Counted from the first letter of the stretch, positions 35,263 to 46,513 are shown. The stretch: DNA of 59,552 nucleotides from Roseofilum reptotaenium CS-1145 (GCF_028330985.1 NZ_JAQMUE010000004.1:1-59552), one strand, 5' to 3'. The notes: generated by a model not told the origin, from the letters alone. Translations and numbers: made by a program.

Positions 35263-35363
35263 CTCCTACTCTGTTTTAGAATAGCTAAGTATAAAGCATA
35301 ATTGAATAGGAATTTGAAGGAAAATGAAGAAATTTTTGGAGAATTATGAGGTAAAATAGACTA

Positions 35364-35825
35364 ATGACTTTTGATTCTGAAAAGCTGCTCGATCGAACAG
35401 GATGGCGGATTCTGGAGATCTTGCAAGAGGAGGCAAGAATATCATTGGCGGAGCTAGGGAGAAAGGTGGGGTTGTCTGCTCCAGCGATCGCCGAACGGGT
35501 AAAACGAATGGAAGAAGCGGGTATCATTACGGGATATCAAGCCCAGGTCAACCCGGAAAAAGTGGGCTATGCTATTGCTGCTATTATTGCCCTCACCACG
35601 ACTCCTCAGAAGTATCCGCAGATCTTAACCTTGATTGAAACGTTGCCAGAAGTGCGATCGTGTCACCATGTCACGGGTAACTTCTCTTTCTTTATGGAAG
35701 TGACGGTCTCTTCAATGGGACACTTAGAGGAGATAATCAATCAACTGAGTGAGTTTGGACAAACTTCGACTTCTATTATTCTTTCGTCACCACTTCCGAG
35801 ACGAGGCATTATGGATCGTCACTAG
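35364..35825 (+). CDS. Lrp/AsnC family transcriptional regulator
   Basis: 153 residues. An N-terminal winged helix-turn-helix (LLDRTGWRILEILQEEARIS, LAELGRKVGLSAPAIAERVK) is followed by a RAM ligand-binding domain (~70-145; VGYAIAAIIALTTTP, VRSCHHVTGNFSFFMEVTV). Such regulators bind amino acids and form octamers. The divergent LysE exporter is the most likely target. Confidence 0.92.
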   Translation: MTFDSEKLLDRTGWRILEILQEEARISLAELGRKVGLSAPAIAERVKRMEEAGIITGYQAQVNPEKVGYAIAAIIALTTTPQKYPQILTLIETLPEVRSCHHVTGNFSFFMEVTVSSMGHLEEIINQLSEFGQTSTSIILSSPLPRRGIMDRH

Positions 35826-35826
35826 G

Positions 35827-37716
35827 TTAGGGCGATCGCTGCAAATAATCGTGGGTTACTTGCATAATAATATCTAAGCGAAAGTTATCAAATAAAGCAG
35901 TCAGGGCTTCAGATAGGGCTGGGTGAGTCGGGGCAATTGATTTGATCAAAAATTCAACTTTTTCTTCATTCACTTCTCTTGCAGTAGAATAGAGAGTCTG
36001 TACCCAGGTTGGTGACATTTGAGTAAACTGTTCTCCCCAGAAGCGATCGCTGCGTAACCGATGTTTTTTAAGCTTCCTTCTAGATTTTGGCATCGCTTCA
36101 TAAATGTAAGAAGCCTCTAAATAACGAGATAAACTATTAAAAATCACCTGACTTTTAAAGGGTTTACAAATAAAATTATCGGAACCAGCCTGTATAATTT
36201 CTGTACGCCTTTCTTCAAAAGCGCTAGCAGTTAAGGCAATAATCACTGTTGATTTTAGACCCTGCTGCTGTTCTTGCTCCCGAATAATACGAGTCGCTTC
36301 TAAGCCATCGACTACAGGCATCCGAGTATCCATGAAAATCAAGTCAGGTTTACAACTCTCCCAAAGAGCGATCGCTTCTTGACCATTCGTCCCTTCAATC
36401 ACTTCAAAACCCACAGGGGAAAGTAACTTAACCAGCAGCTTGCGATTTTCTGGGGTATCATCAACAACTAAAACACGGTACATCTTTTGATCGGGAGTTA
36501 ACTCTACGACTTGGCGAGTATCCCTTTCCCTGAAATTAGGTAAAGATTGATGGCCTAATTTCAGGGGAATATCAAACACAAATACTGTTCCTTTTCCTAC
36601 TTCACTGCTAACGGAAATTTCTCCTCCCATTAAACGGACAAATTTATCAGTAATCGACAAACCCAAACCAGTTCCTTGAGCAGAACTTATCCCGGTTGAC
36701 GTTTGGACAAAAGCCTTAAATAAATCCTGTTGTTCTTCCTGTATTATCCCTGGGCCTGTATCACTCACTTTGAATTCAATATTCCCATGATGACCCCTGT
36801 TCTGTTGTAGCGTTACACTTAGTTTCACCTGACCGAGTTCTGTGAATTTAATGGCATTGCCGATCAAATTAATCAAGCAACTCCGAAGCTTTTGTTCATC
36901 TGATTTGATGTATTGTGGCACTTGGGGGTCAACATTAAATTCTAGATGGATATTTTTAGATTCTGCTTTGATTTCAAACAAATCCTCTAAGCCATCTAAT
37001 AAATAGTAGATATCCAAGTCTTTTTCATTTAAATGAATAATTCCCGCTTCAATTTTTGATAAATCAAGGATATCATCAATTAAATCTAATAAATGTTCGC
37101 CGCTTCGATTAATAATTTCTAAATATTCTCGCTGTTCATCATTAGTTTGGTAATCCCGAAGCATCACTTGAGTAAACCCTAAAATAGAGTTTAAAGGCGT
37201 TCTGAGTTCATGGCTCATATTCGCTAAAAATTGACTTTTCGCCTTAGACGCTGCTGCGGCCTCTTCTTCAGCTTTCTTACGTTCTTGAATTTCCTGTTGC
37301 AGAGTTTTGTTTTGCGCTTCTAGCTGGTTTTGCAATCGTCGAATCGTTAATTGGTGTTCAATGCGGGCTAAAACCTCTTCCACCTGAAACGGCTTAGTAA
37401 TATAATCTACCCCTCCAACTTGGAACGCCCTGACTTTATCTAAAACTTCATCTAACGCACTGAGGAAGACAATGGGAATATTCTGAGTCTGTTCGTCTTT
37501 TTTTAGCTCCTGACAAATTTCATAACCATTCATATCCGGTAATTTAATATCTAAAAGGATTAAATCCAGATTTCCCGCTCGCGAAGCTCTGAGAGCCATT
37601 TCTCCTTTCACAGCTCCCTTAACTTTATATCCAGCCTCAGATAAAGTTTTAGATAATACCTGGAGATTTTCCAGTTGATCGTCAACAATTAAAATATTCC
37701 CTTTGTAAGTATCCAC
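35827..37716 (-). CDS. Hybrid histidine kinase, REC-HisKA-HATPase-REC
   Basis: 629 residues with no membrane helices. First receiver ~5-125 (ILIVDDQLENLQVL, phospho-Asp in LILLDIKLPDMNG); coiled coil; HisKA with [19 protein letters not shown]; HATPase with NLIGNAIKFTE, DTGPGI and GTGLGLSI; second receiver (RVLVVDDTPENRKLLVKLL, LIFMDTRMPVVDG). A C-terminal ~75-residue tail resembles those of the two neighbouring kinases. It lies 25 bp after the next kinase gene on the same strand, suggesting one operon. Confidence 0.93.
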   Translation of the reverse strand: MDTYKGNILIVDDQLENLQVLSKTLSEAGYKVKGAVKGEMALRASRAGNLDLILLDIKLPDMNGYEICQELKKDEQTQNIPIVFLSALDEVLDKVRAFQVGGVDYITKPFQVEEVLARIEHQLTIRRLQNQLEAQNKTLQQEIQERKKAEEEAAAASKAKSQFLANMSHELRTPLNSILGFTQVMLRDYQTNDEQREYLEIINRSGEHLLDLIDDILDLSKIEAGIIHLNEKDLDIYYLLDGLEDLFEIKAESKNIHLEFNVDPQVPQYIKSDEQKLRSCLINLIGNAIKFTELGQVKLSVTLQQNRGHHGNIEFKVSDTGPGIIQEEQQDLFKAFVQTSTGISSAQGTGLGLSITDKFVRLMGGEISVSSEVGKGTVFVFDIPLKLGHQSLPNFRERDTRQVVELTPDQKMYRVLVVDDTPENRKLLVKLLSPVGFEVIEGTNGQEAIALWESCKPDLIFMDTRMPVVDGLEATRIIREQEQQQGLKSTVIIALTASAFEERRTEIIQAGSDNFICKPFKSQVIFNSLSRYLEASYIYEAMPKSRRKLKKHRLRSDRFWGEQFTQMSPTWVQTLYSTAREVNEEKVEFLIKSIAPTHPALSEALTALFDNFRLDIIMQVTHDYLQRSP

Positions 37717-37741
37717 AGTTTTTACAAACTAGCTCCTCATC

Positions 37742-39715
37742 TTAATCAAGAATATCAATATCGCTCTCTTCAATCAAACTTAGGATTTGATCGCAGCGAA
37801 AGGTTTTTACTAAATCAGTTAGGGCGTTAGCTAAAGCAAAATGCTGCTCAGGAATTTGCTCAATCAACTGTAAAAGCCGATCATCATCAATGGCATCTGC
37901 TGCCTGATATAATGTCTTTAGCCACTGATTGGGCATAACCTTGAGGCTATGGGCTGTGAGAATAAATGGGGATAGAGAAGTAGTGATTAATTTTTCCCTT
38001 GGCTGTTCTAAATGATAATCATAAATATAACGTACATCTAGATATTGGGCAATCTTTTCAAAGATTAGAGTTTCTGTAAAGGGTTTCCGTACACAATCAT
38101 TACACCCTACCCTGACTACCCGATCGAGTTCGTCCTCTAAAATACTTGCAGTTAAGGCAATAATGATAGGGGATTGATCGGTTGCTGGTGTATTCGCTCT
38201 AATATGCTCAGTTACTTGATCTCCATTCATCACTGGCATCCGGATGTCCATCCAAATTAAGTGAGGTTTCCAACTTTCCCAAATGGCGATCGCCTCTCGT
38301 CCATTTTCTGCCATTTTTACTTCAAAACCGATCGGTTCTAAAATTTGTAACAAAAGTTGCCGATTTTCCCACTGATCGTCCACAATCAAAATTCGGTACA
38401 CAGACTGTTCTGGTGCTAAACCCACTACTCGACGACTGCCACTGCTCGGGACGACTTCATTTGCATCAACCGTACAGACTTCAATCGTAAACTGAAATTT
38501 ACTCCCATAACCCACTTGACTTTTAAGGGTGATTGTACCGTTCATTAACCGAACAAAATTTTGGGCAATCGTCAAGCCTAAACCCGTTCCTTCTTGAGAC
38601 ACTTTTCCCGTTTCACTTTGCACAAATGCCTCAAATAGCTTTTGCCGATCTTCTGGAGCTATTCCAGGGCCAGTATCTTCTACTTCCACTTGCAGAGCCA
38701 CTTTTTTTGAGGCACTCAATTCTTCATTTTCGATGGCTAAAACACGAAGGAAAACTTGCCCTTTTTGAGTGAATTTAATTCCATTATTGAGTAAATTAAT
38801 CAAAACCTGACGCAATTTGACTTGGTCTGCACAAATGTAGTTTGGAACTTCTCGACCAATAACAAAAATTAATTCTATATTTTTTTGCTCTGCTTTGAGC
38901 TTAAACATATCCTCTAGATCATGAATTAGACTCCTAAAATCAAAACAGCCTTCGTCTAGAGTGACTCTTCCCGATTCGATTTTAGACAAATCCAAAACAT
39001 TATTAATCAAAGTTAATAAATGTTGACCGCTCCGATTCATAATCCGAACATTCTCTTGATGTTCCGCTGGTAAAATAGGAGAACGACCCATTAATTGGCA
39101 AAAGCCCAAAATTACATTCAAAGGGGATCTCAGCTCATGACTCATATTAGCTAAAAACTCACTTTTAGCCCGATTTGCTAATTCTGCGGCTTGTTTTGCC
39201 AGTTCCAATTCTTGTGTTCTTTGATAAACTTTTTTCTCCAAGTCCTGATTCAGTTCCCTGAGTTCTGTATTGATCAGTTGTAAGGTTTGATTTTGCTGGG
39301 CTAATTTTTGATCTTGGTCATAACTGCGTAATGCCTCAATGACCGTCAACTTCAGATCTTCCTCATCCCAAGGTTTGGCAATATATCGATATAACTTAGC
39401 ATAATTAACCACTCGTCCCACAACATCAGCACTGGCTTGACCTGTTAATAAGATTTTCAATGTTTTTGGAGATAAATCATGGATTCTAATTAATAACTCA
39501 TCGCCCGACATTTCCGGCATCATATGATCGGAAATAATTAAAGCAATATCCATTTGATCCAACAAACAATCTTCAGCAATTTCTAGAGCTTCCATTCCGC
39601 TTTCAGCTTGCTCAATAAAATAACCGTATGTCAACCATGCTTTCAGTTGTCGCTTTAAGCTATCTAAAATAATGGGGTTATCATCGACACAGAGGATAAC
39701 TCGATTAGAAGTCAT
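37742..39715 (-). CDS. Hybrid histidine kinase, REC-HisKA-HATPase-REC
   Basis: 657 residues, soluble. The N-terminal receiver ([42 protein letters not shown]) is of the RpfG-like subtype. The kinase core has [36 protein letters not shown] and [10 protein letters not shown], and the C-terminal receiver [15 protein letters not shown] with [13 protein letters not shown]. The tail after the receiver ([20 protein letters not shown]) belongs to the same uncharacterised tail family as its neighbours. It is divergent from the large kinase gene by 92 bp. Confidence 0.93.
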   Translation of the reverse strand: MTSNRVILCVDDNPIILDSLKRQLKAWLTYGYFIEQAESGMEALEIAEDCLLDQMDIALIISDHMMPEMSGDELLIRIHDLSPKTLKILLTGQASADVVGRVVNYAKLYRYIAKPWDEEDLKLTVIEALRSYDQDQKLAQQNQTLQLINTELRELNQDLEKKVYQRTQELELAKQAAELANRAKSEFLANMSHELRSPLNVILGFCQLMGRSPILPAEHQENVRIMNRSGQHLLTLINNVLDLSKIESGRVTLDEGCFDFRSLIHDLEDMFKLKAEQKNIELIFVIGREVPNYICADQVKLRQVLINLLNNGIKFTQKGQVFLRVLAIENEELSASKKVALQVEVEDTGPGIAPEDRQKLFEAFVQSETGKVSQEGTGLGLTIAQNFVRLMNGTITLKSQVGYGSKFQFTIEVCTVDANEVVPSSGSRRVVGLAPEQSVYRILIVDDQWENRQLLLQILEPIGFEVKMAENGREAIAIWESWKPHLIWMDIRMPVMNGDQVTEHIRANTPATDQSPIIIALTASILEDELDRVVRVGCNDCVRKPFTETLIFEKIAQYLDVRYIYDYHLEQPREKLITTSLSPFILTAHSLKVMPNQWLKTLYQAADAIDDDRLLQLIEQIPEQHFALANALTDLVKTFRCDQILSLIEESDIDILD

Positions 39716-39807
39716 AAATTTAGCACTCGATGGATTTTTAAAAACAACAAAACTTCTGAACGTCTATAGGGGGATTCTTATTTTGTCTTCTAAGATCAAC
39801 TGAATTT

Positions 39808-42800
39808 ATGGCAAAAATATCCATAGAGACTTACAATAGAGGGCAATCACAGATATGTTATGAATCAAAAATAACTTTAGATTCACAATCGTTCTGTTTC
39901 TGTCTCTCAAGCCAAGTTCCCATTTTGCATTCATTGTCTGATCGATCGCTGATGATTAAGCAGGAACCCATCTCAGTTAAACCCAATATCCTTGTGGTTG
40001 ATGATATCCCAGCCAACTTGCATTTGTTTGCTAAGATGCTCTCTCAAGAGGGCTATAAGGTGCGATCGGCAGTCACAGGTGCATTGGCAATATCGGGTGC
40101 TAAAGCAATGCCTCCTGACTTGATTTTACTTGACATTCTAATGCCAGAACTTAATGGTTATCAAGTTTGCTCCTTGCTAAAAGCCGATCCCTTAACCCAA
40201 GATATCCCGATTATTTTTATTAGTGCCCTAGGAGAAGAAATCGATAAGGTGAGGGCCTTTGAAGTCGGAGCGGTTGATTATGTGACTAAACCCTTCCTAA
40301 AGTCTGAGGTGCTTGCCCGGATTGACTATCATGTCAGAGCCTCTCAAACCCAACAAAAACTGCTCACTCAGAATTTACGTCTACAAGAAGAAATTGAATA
40401 TCGTCATTTGATGGAAGCAAAACTGGAGCGCTTTAGCTTTCATCTGAAACAGATACACCGTTTAGATACATCCCATTATCGCACGATTGAAGCTTTGTTT
40501 CGGGATTATCTGCAAACGGGATGCTCTATTTTAGGATGTTCGGTTGGCTTGATTGGTCACATAGAAGAGGATCTGTATGTGATTGATGCTGTGGAATCCA
40601 CCCTGGACGGTATCAGTCGATGCTCGAAACTCGACTTTCAAGATACTTATTTAGATTGGGTAATTCGCAGGCAACAAACCATAACCCATGAACAACCCGA
40701 TCGGGGGTCTAGACAACGGAAACCCCTCCATTTGGGGAACTACACGTTGGAATCGTTTATTGGTACACCCATTTGGGTACAGGATGAACTTTATGGTGTT
40801 TTGGTGTTTGGGTCAACTCATGATGCCCTAAATACATTAGATACTCAAGCTCAAGAAATTCTAGAGCTGATGGCTCAAGGGTTAGGCAAGTGGATTGGGA
40901 TTCGACAAACGGCTCTGAAACGGCAACAGGCAGAAGAGGAGACTCAATTATTACTTAAGGTGACTCAAGCGATTAGCCGATCGCCGGATTTTGAGAGTGC
41001 CCTTCAATCTGCCCTAGAACATCTCTGTGAAGCCAGCGGTTGGAGCTACGGTGAAGCTTGGCTACCGAGTGATGATGGTCGCAGTTTAACCCTCAGTCCA
41101 GCCTGGTACTGCCATAAACAGGAACCGCCAGAAGTATTGGGTCATTTAGAACGGTTTCGCTTGGTGTGTCAAGGCCAAACTTGGAGGAGTGGAACCGGTT
41201 TGCTGGGGAAAGTTTGGGTAACGGGAAAGGCACAATATGTGCCGGATGTGCCAGAGAAATCGCCGGAAATTTGTCAACACGAGAATTTAGCTGCTCTGTG
41301 TCATATCCAGCAAGGGTTGTGGATTCCCATTTTCTCCGTCTCAGCAGAGCAACAGCAAGAAAAGGTCGTTGCGGTGTTGGTGCTATTTCTGTCGGGAATC
41401 TCCACCTTAGATTTTCACCATCAATCCCATCAATTATTGGCCTTTGCTTCGGCGATCGCCTCCCAACTTGGAACTGTAATCGGCCAAAAACAGATTGAAG
41501 CCGAGCAAAGAGCTATGCTCATGGCTATGGATGATGTAGTCATGGTGTATAACCAGGAAGGGATTTGTCTGAAATTCATGACCAATAATCCCTTATTTCT
41601 CCAGAAACCGCCAGAAAGTAAATTATATAAAAGCTTGTATGACTGTTTACCCGAAGCCCAAGCAGATGCCCACTTAACGGCTATCCGACAGGCGATCGCC
41701 ACCCGAGAAACCCAAACCCTTCAATATCACCTCATGATTGGCGATCAACGGATTTGGTTGTCCGCTAAAATTTCCCCCTTATCTCACCAAACCGCCCTGT
41801 TAGTCGTTCGAGATATTACCCCTCTAGAAACCATAAGCACCGCCCTTCAACACAGTGAAGCCCGGTTTCGAGCCATTTTTGAACAAGCCGGTATTGGCAT
41901 ATATATTACCACTTTAGAGGGGCAGATTTTACAAACCAATGCTGCCTTTGAATCATTCCTCAACTATACCTCACAAGACCTTCAACACCTTCAGATTAAA
42001 GATATTATTCATCCCGATGACTATCAAAATGACCCCAACTTTCAAAATTTATTACTCGGTAGAATTCAATCCTATCAAGTCGAAAAACGCTATATTCACC
42101 AAAATGGGGAGATCAGATGGGGAAGACTGACGGTTTCATCGATTCAAGATAAAGATGAAATCCAATTTATTTTTGGCATGGTAGAAGATATCACAGAAAC
42201 CCATAAAATAGAATGGGCACTCAAAGAGAGTGAACGGCGATATCGAGAACTGATTGAAGTCCAAAAAGATGTTTTGATTTGCCGCTGGAAACCCAACACA
42301 GAACTCACTTTTGTCAATCAATACTTTTGCCATTTTTTCAATCATAATGCTGAAGACTTAATCGGTAAAAAACTTAACTCATGGTTGGTTGATGCCCAGT
42401 CAGTTGAAGAAGTTGAAGAGAATATTCTCGAACTCTTAACTACTCTAAATCCCAAAAGTTGGGAATATAAGTATTGCTCAGGGACAGGAGAACATCGATG
42501 GTTAAGGTGGACCAATCAACCCATTGTCGATCATTGGGGAACTTTAGTTGATATTCAAGCCTTTGGTGTTGATATCACAGCTCACAAGCAACGGGAGTTA
42601 GGGTTAAAGTTGATTGCCGAAGGTATTGCTTCTGCTACTGGAAATGAATTTTTTAATAGTTGTACTCAATATTTAGCCAATCTTTTACAAGTCAAATACG
42701 CTTTACTGGCCAAAGTCTCCGATCCCAAACTTCGCAAAGTCAATATTTTAGCATTTTGGAATTCTACAGAAGTAGAGAAAATTGATGACTTTGAAACTCT

Positions 42801-45165
42801 AGATGCCCCTTGCGATCAAATTTTATCCGGAGAATCAGTTTACTATCGAGATAAATTACAAGAAAAATTTGGAAATCATCCACTAATTTCCCGACTAAAA
42901 GCCAAAAGCTATTTGGGTTTACCCTTAAGAAATACTCACCAAGAAATTATTGGTTATCTGGCGATATTAGATACAAAAGCATTGGAAATAGATGCCCAAA
43001 GGCAAGTCATTCTAGAGATATTCTCAGCCCGAGCAGAAGCAGAACTAGAACGCAAGATTTCTGAAGATAAATTAGAGAAAATAGCCCAGAAAGAACGGTC
43101 TATTGCTAAAATACTCGCACAGATGCAACCCCTATTAGATCTCGATCAAATATTAAAATCCACTACCCATGAAATCCGAAATTTATTTAACAGCGATCGA
43201 GTTGCTTTTTATAAATTAAACCCAGATTGGAGTGGTCAATTCATTGCCGATTCCGTGGCTTCAGAATGGACTTCTATCATTGATATAAGAGATCGGAGTT
43301 CTGGTTCTTCCGAATTAATCAATGATGAAAGCTGTGCCGTTAAATTCTGGATCGATACTCCAAGTCAATACCCTCATCCTTTGAGACTGATTGGGTTAGA
43401 TATCCCGCCTTATCCTCACTATCAATACCTATCTATAACAGATATTTATCAAGCAGGGTTTCAAGTTGAGTATCTGAAGTTTCTCGAAAAAATACAAGCT
43501 AGATCTTATCTTATTATTCCCTTATTTTCCTCTCAAAAGCTCTGGGGATTATTAGGGATTTATCAAAATAAACATCCTCGTCAATGGCAAGAAGATGAAA
43601 TTCAAGTAGCCATGTATATTGCCCACCAGATTAGTCTGGGAATTCAACAGTTGCAATTAGTGGATCAAATTCAGACCAAATCGGAAGAACTAAAAATTGC
43701 TAAAGATCATGCTGATGCTTCTAATCGAGCGAAAAGCTCTTTCTTAGCAAAAATGAGTCATGAATTCCGGACTCCTCTCAATGCAATTTTAGGATTTGCA
43801 CAAGTTATGGGACGTGATGGATCGTTATCTTCTATTCAGCAAGAACAACTCAAAATAATTAATCAAAGTGGCGAACATCTCCTTAACTTGATCAATGATG
43901 TCCTACAAATGTCTAAAATAGAGTCGGGAAAAATCTCCTTGAATTATACTCATTTTGATTTACTAAAAAGTGTAGAGAAGCTCAAGAATATATTACAGCT
44001 TAAAGCTCGTCTTAAAGGGCTAGAACTGAACATAAAAGTTGAAGATAGCGTCTCTCAATATATTTATGGAGACGAAAAGAAATTAGGACAAGTCCTTCTA
44101 AATTTGGTAGATAATGGCATTAAATTTACGCACCAAGGTTCAGTTACCCTAGAGGTCATGCTATCGGATACATTAGCAAGCGATCCCAATCAACATAATC
44201 TCCGGTTTAGTGTGGCTGATACGGGGATCGGTATTGCTCCTGAAAATATCGAAGTTTTGTTTAAACCGTTTGTCCAAAGTAAGGGATTAACTCTGATTTC
44301 TGATTCTGGGCATAACGATCAAGAAGGAACAGGGTTAGGATTAGCGATCAGTCAACACTTTGTTGAATTAATGGGAGGTCAATTAAAGGTAAACTCGACT
44401 GTGGGAATAGGGAGTACCTTCTTTTTTGAGATTCCCTTGCAGCTAGGACAAGCTGAATCTATTATTTCTATTCGTCCTCTACAAGCGATCATTGGGTTAG
44501 CTCCAGATCAACCGGTTCATCGCATCTTAGTTGTTGATGATGAACAGGATCAGTGCTTATTGATGTTGCATTTATTAAGTCATGTGGGCTTTGAAGTGCG
44601 GACTGCCCAAAATGGTAAAGAAGCGATCGCCATTTGGCAAAGTTGGCAACCCCATCTGATCCTCATGGATATGCGGATGCCTGTCCTCAATGGCTTAGAT
44701 GCGACTCATCAGATTAAGGCGACTATCCAAGGTCAAGCTACGGTGGTGATGGCACTTACCGCTCATGCCTTTCAGGACGATCGAGAACAGGTTTTAGCGG
44801 CTGGATGTGATGATTTTATTAGCAAACCCTTTCAGGGAGATATGCTATTAGAGAAAATTGCTCATCATTTAGGCGTTCGGTATCTGTATGAAACCTGTTC
44901 CCTAGAGTCAACGGTTGAACCCATGGACACTAAACTGACTTCACCGACGATCGCCTCAATTGGGGATTTACCGTGGCCAACCTTATCATCGGAGAGCTTA
45001 TGGGCCCTTCATCAACATGCGATTGAAGCCGATCATGAATCTATTCTCGATCTCACCAGTGAAATTCAAGATGTACAAATTTCCCAGTGGTTAATGACAC
45101 GGGTCAATAACTTTGAGTTTGAACGGATTTGTGAGGCGATCGCTCCCTTTCTCACCTCTAAATAA
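39808..45165 (+). CDS. Giant multi-sensor hybrid histidine kinase
   Basis: 1785 residues. Order: receiver ~59-175 (NILVVDDIPANLHLF, LILLDILMPELNG), GAF ~237-355, GAF ~370-540, PAS ~560-660, PAS ~680-795, PAS ~805-925, GAF ~932-1075, phytochrome-like GAF ~1099-1290 (DRVAFYKL), HisKA ~1310 (FLAKMSHEFRTPLNAILGF), HATPase (NLVDNGIKFTH, DTGIGI, GTGLGLAI), receiver ~1570-1690 (RILVVDDEQDQCLLML, LILMDMRMPVLNG) and a tail. No bilin-binding Cys is evident. The true start could be the ATG at 39952, just before the first receiver, since residues 1-48 look unlike any domain. Confidence 0.9.
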   Translation: MAKISIETYNRGQSQICYESKITLDSQSFCFCLSSQVPILHSLSDRSLMIKQEPISVKPNILVVDDIPANLHLFAKMLSQEGYKVRSAVTGALAISGAKAMPPDLILLDILMPELNGYQVCSLLKADPLTQDIPIIFISALGEEIDKVRAFEVGAVDYVTKPFLKSEVLARIDYHVRASQTQQKLLTQNLRLQEEIEYRHLMEAKLERFSFHLKQIHRLDTSHYRTIEALFRDYLQTGCSILGCSVGLIGHIEEDLYVIDAVESTLDGISRCSKLDFQDTYLDWVIRRQQTITHEQPDRGSRQRKPLHLGNYTLESFIGTPIWVQDELYGVLVFGSTHDALNTLDTQAQEILELMAQGLGKWIGIRQTALKRQQAEEETQLLLKVTQAISRSPDFESALQSALEHLCEASGWSYGEAWLPSDDGRSLTLSPAWYCHKQEPPEVLGHLERFRLVCQGQTWRSGTGLLGKVWVTGKAQYVPDVPEKSPEICQHENLAALCHIQQGLWIPIFSVSAEQQQEKVVAVLVLFLSGISTLDFHHQSHQLLAFASAIASQLGTVIGQKQIEAEQRAMLMAMDDVVMVYNQEGICLKFMTNNPLFLQKPPESKLYKSLYDCLPEAQADAHLTAIRQAIATRETQTLQYHLMIGDQRIWLSAKISPLSHQTALLVVRDITPLETISTALQHSEARFRAIFEQAGIGIYITTLEGQILQTNAAFESFLNYTSQDLQHLQIKDIIHPDDYQNDPNFQNLLLGRIQSYQVEKRYIHQNGEIRWGRLTVSSIQDKDEIQFIFGMVEDITETHKIEWALKESERRYRELIEVQKDVLICRWKPNTELTFVNQYFCHFFNHNAEDLIGKKLNSWLVDAQSVEEVEENILELLTTLNPKSWEYKYCSGTGEHRWLRWTNQPIVDHWGTLVDIQAFGVDITAHKQRELGLKLIAEGIASATGNEFFNSCTQYLANLLQVKYALLAKVSDPKLRKVNILAFWNSTEVEKIDDFETLDAPCDQILSGESVYYRDKLQEKFGNHPLISRLKAKSYLGLPLRNTHQEIIGYLAILDTKALEIDAQRQVILEIFSARAEAELERKISEDKLEKIAQKERSIAKILAQMQPLLDLDQILKSTTHEIRNLFNSDRVAFYKLNPDWSGQFIADSVASEWTSIIDIRDRSSGSSELINDESCAVKFWIDTPSQYPHPLRLIGLDIPPYPHYQYLSITDIYQAGFQVEYLKFLEKIQARSYLIIPLFSSQKLWGLLGIYQNKHPRQWQEDEIQVAMYIAHQISLGIQQLQLVDQIQTKSEELKIAKDHADASNRAKSSFLAKMSHEFRTPLNAILGFAQVMGRDGSLSSIQQEQLKIINQSGEHLLNLINDVLQMSKIESGKISLNYTHFDLLKSVEKLKNILQLKARLKGLELNIKVEDSVSQYIYGDEKKLGQVLLNLVDNGIKFTHQGSVTLEVMLSDTLASDPNQHNLRFSVADTGIGIAPENIEVLFKPFVQSKGLTLISDSGHNDQEGTGLGLAISQHFVELMGGQLKVNSTVGIGSTFFFEIPLQLGQAESIISIRPLQAIIGLAPDQPVHRILVVDDEQDQCLLMLHLLSHVGFEVRTAQNGKEAIAIWQSWQPHLILMDMRMPVLNGLDATHQIKATIQGQATVVMALTAHAFQDDREQVLAAGCDDFISKPFQGDMLLEKIAHHLGVRYLYETCSLESTVEPMDTKLTSPTIASIGDLPWPTLSSESLWALHQHAIEADHESILDLTSEIQDVQISQWLMTRVNNFEFERICEAIAPFLTSK

Positions 45166-45185
45166 TACCTTCGCCAAAATTAATC

Positions 45186-46364
45186 TTATTTTAGCTGGGT
45201 CTGTTTCTTACGGCGATCGTCCAGAGACACCACCTGCGCTTGACGACTCTCTCTAGCCACTCGTACCAATAACCCCGCAGATAACAGACTGGCAATCATC
45301 GAATTTCCCCCATAACTAAACATTGGTAAGGGTAAACCAGTGGTGGGTAAGGCTCCAGTCGCCACTCCAATATTAATCAAGGATTGTCCCACTAGCAGAA
45401 AAGTCGCACCGATCGCAATTAAACGATGAAACTTATCCGTACATTTGAGCGCCACCACCAACCCTAGGGTGGCATACACCCCTAGCATCAGTAACAACAG
45501 CAGACTGCCGACAAAGCCAAATTCCTCAGCATAGACTGCAAAAATAAAATCCGTGTACTGAATGGGTAAATAGAACCATTTTTGTTGAGAGAGTCCTAAC
45601 CCACTTCCCCAAAACCCTCCTGAGCCGATCGCCATCAAACTTTGAGTTAATTGATAACCATTCTCCATCGGATCGGCCCAAGGATCTAAAAACGTCATAA
45701 TCCGCTGCCGTTGATACTCATTCATGCTCAAGCTCAACATCCCCAAACCCAATCCTACTCCCCCAGTTGTCAGCAAGGAGCGATAGGGTAAACCCGAAGC
45801 CACGGCGATCGCAAACAACGTCATCCCACAAAACGTCGCCGTACTCAGATTCGGTTGCAGTAAAATCCCCACCAACACAGCCCCAAAAATTGCCAACCAT
45901 CGCCAGCGAATCGCCGGTTTCAACGACGGCCATAAACCAAACACTTGCGCCCCTTGCAGAACCAAAAATGGCTTAATTAACTCCGATGGTTGTATCGGAA
46001 ACGCCCCCACAGACAACCAACGAGTGGCCCCATTAATCGTTATTCCCAATCCAGGAATAACCGTCACCCCAATCAATCCCAGAAACAGCAGTAGAAACCA
46101 TTGGGCAACTCTCATCAACGATTTCAACGGCGTATGAACCATGAAATTAAACCCCACACAGCCCAAAACCGCCCAAGCCATCTGCCGCTTTACATAATAA
46201 AACCCATCCCCATAGTAGCTATTCGCCAGAGGATAGGATGCAGAAAACAGAATCACCAACCCAACCGATAACCAAAGGAATGTTAACCACCGCAATAGTC
46301 TGGCTTCTATTGCCCATTCCTTCACCGAGGGGTCAATCAAAAGAATTAACTGTTGGAACTTCAA
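45186..46364 (-). CDS. ftsW: FtsW/RodA-family peptidoglycan polymerase
   Basis: 392 residues from TTG 46364; an in-frame stop lies three codons upstream, so this is the first possible start. About ten membrane helices. SEDS-family motifs: VILFSASYPLANS, INGATRWLSVGAFPIQPSEL with the conserved Glu/Lys region, GLPLPMFSYGGNSMIASLLS and the catalytic-loop Asp region LDPWADPMENGYQ. It polymerises peptidoglycan at the septum with a class B PBP. RodA is the alternative; the LDPSV-type N-terminus favours cyanobacterial FtsW. Confidence 0.88.
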   Translation of the reverse strand: MKFQQLILLIDPSVKEWAIEARLLRWLTFLWLSVGLVILFSASYPLANSYYGDGFYYVKRQMAWAVLGCVGFNFMVHTPLKSLMRVAQWFLLLFLGLIGVTVIPGLGITINGATRWLSVGAFPIQPSELIKPFLVLQGAQVFGLWPSLKPAIRWRWLAIFGAVLVGILLQPNLSTATFCGMTLFAIAVASGLPYRSLLTTGGVGLGLGMLSLSMNEYQRQRIMTFLDPWADPMENGYQLTQSLMAIGSGGFWGSGLGLSQQKWFYLPIQYTDFIFAVYAEEFGFVGSLLLLLMLGVYATLGLVVALKCTDKFHRLIAIGATFLLVGQSLINIGVATGALPTTGLPLPMFSYGGNSMIASLLSAGLLVRVARESRQAQVVSLDDRRKKQTQLK

Positions 46365-46376
46365 GGACTGTTTTTA

Positions 46377-46394
46377 TAGCGCTTCGTGTTGGGG
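46377..46394. repeat. Degenerate TAGCGCTTCG repeat before ftsW
   Basis: TAGCGCTTCGTGTTGGGG resembles the repeat at 30412-30433 and 34011-34035 with mismatches. It sits just upstream of the ftsW start. Confidence 0.35.
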
Positions 46395-46513
46395 AACAGA
46401 GAACCGGGAAGAGGGAATAGCTTGGGAGTACAGGCACAAATGAAAATTAGACCCGACTCCACAGGTAGAGGAAGCTACTGTATCCACCCAATTCTCCCTG
46501 GACTCTAACAAAC

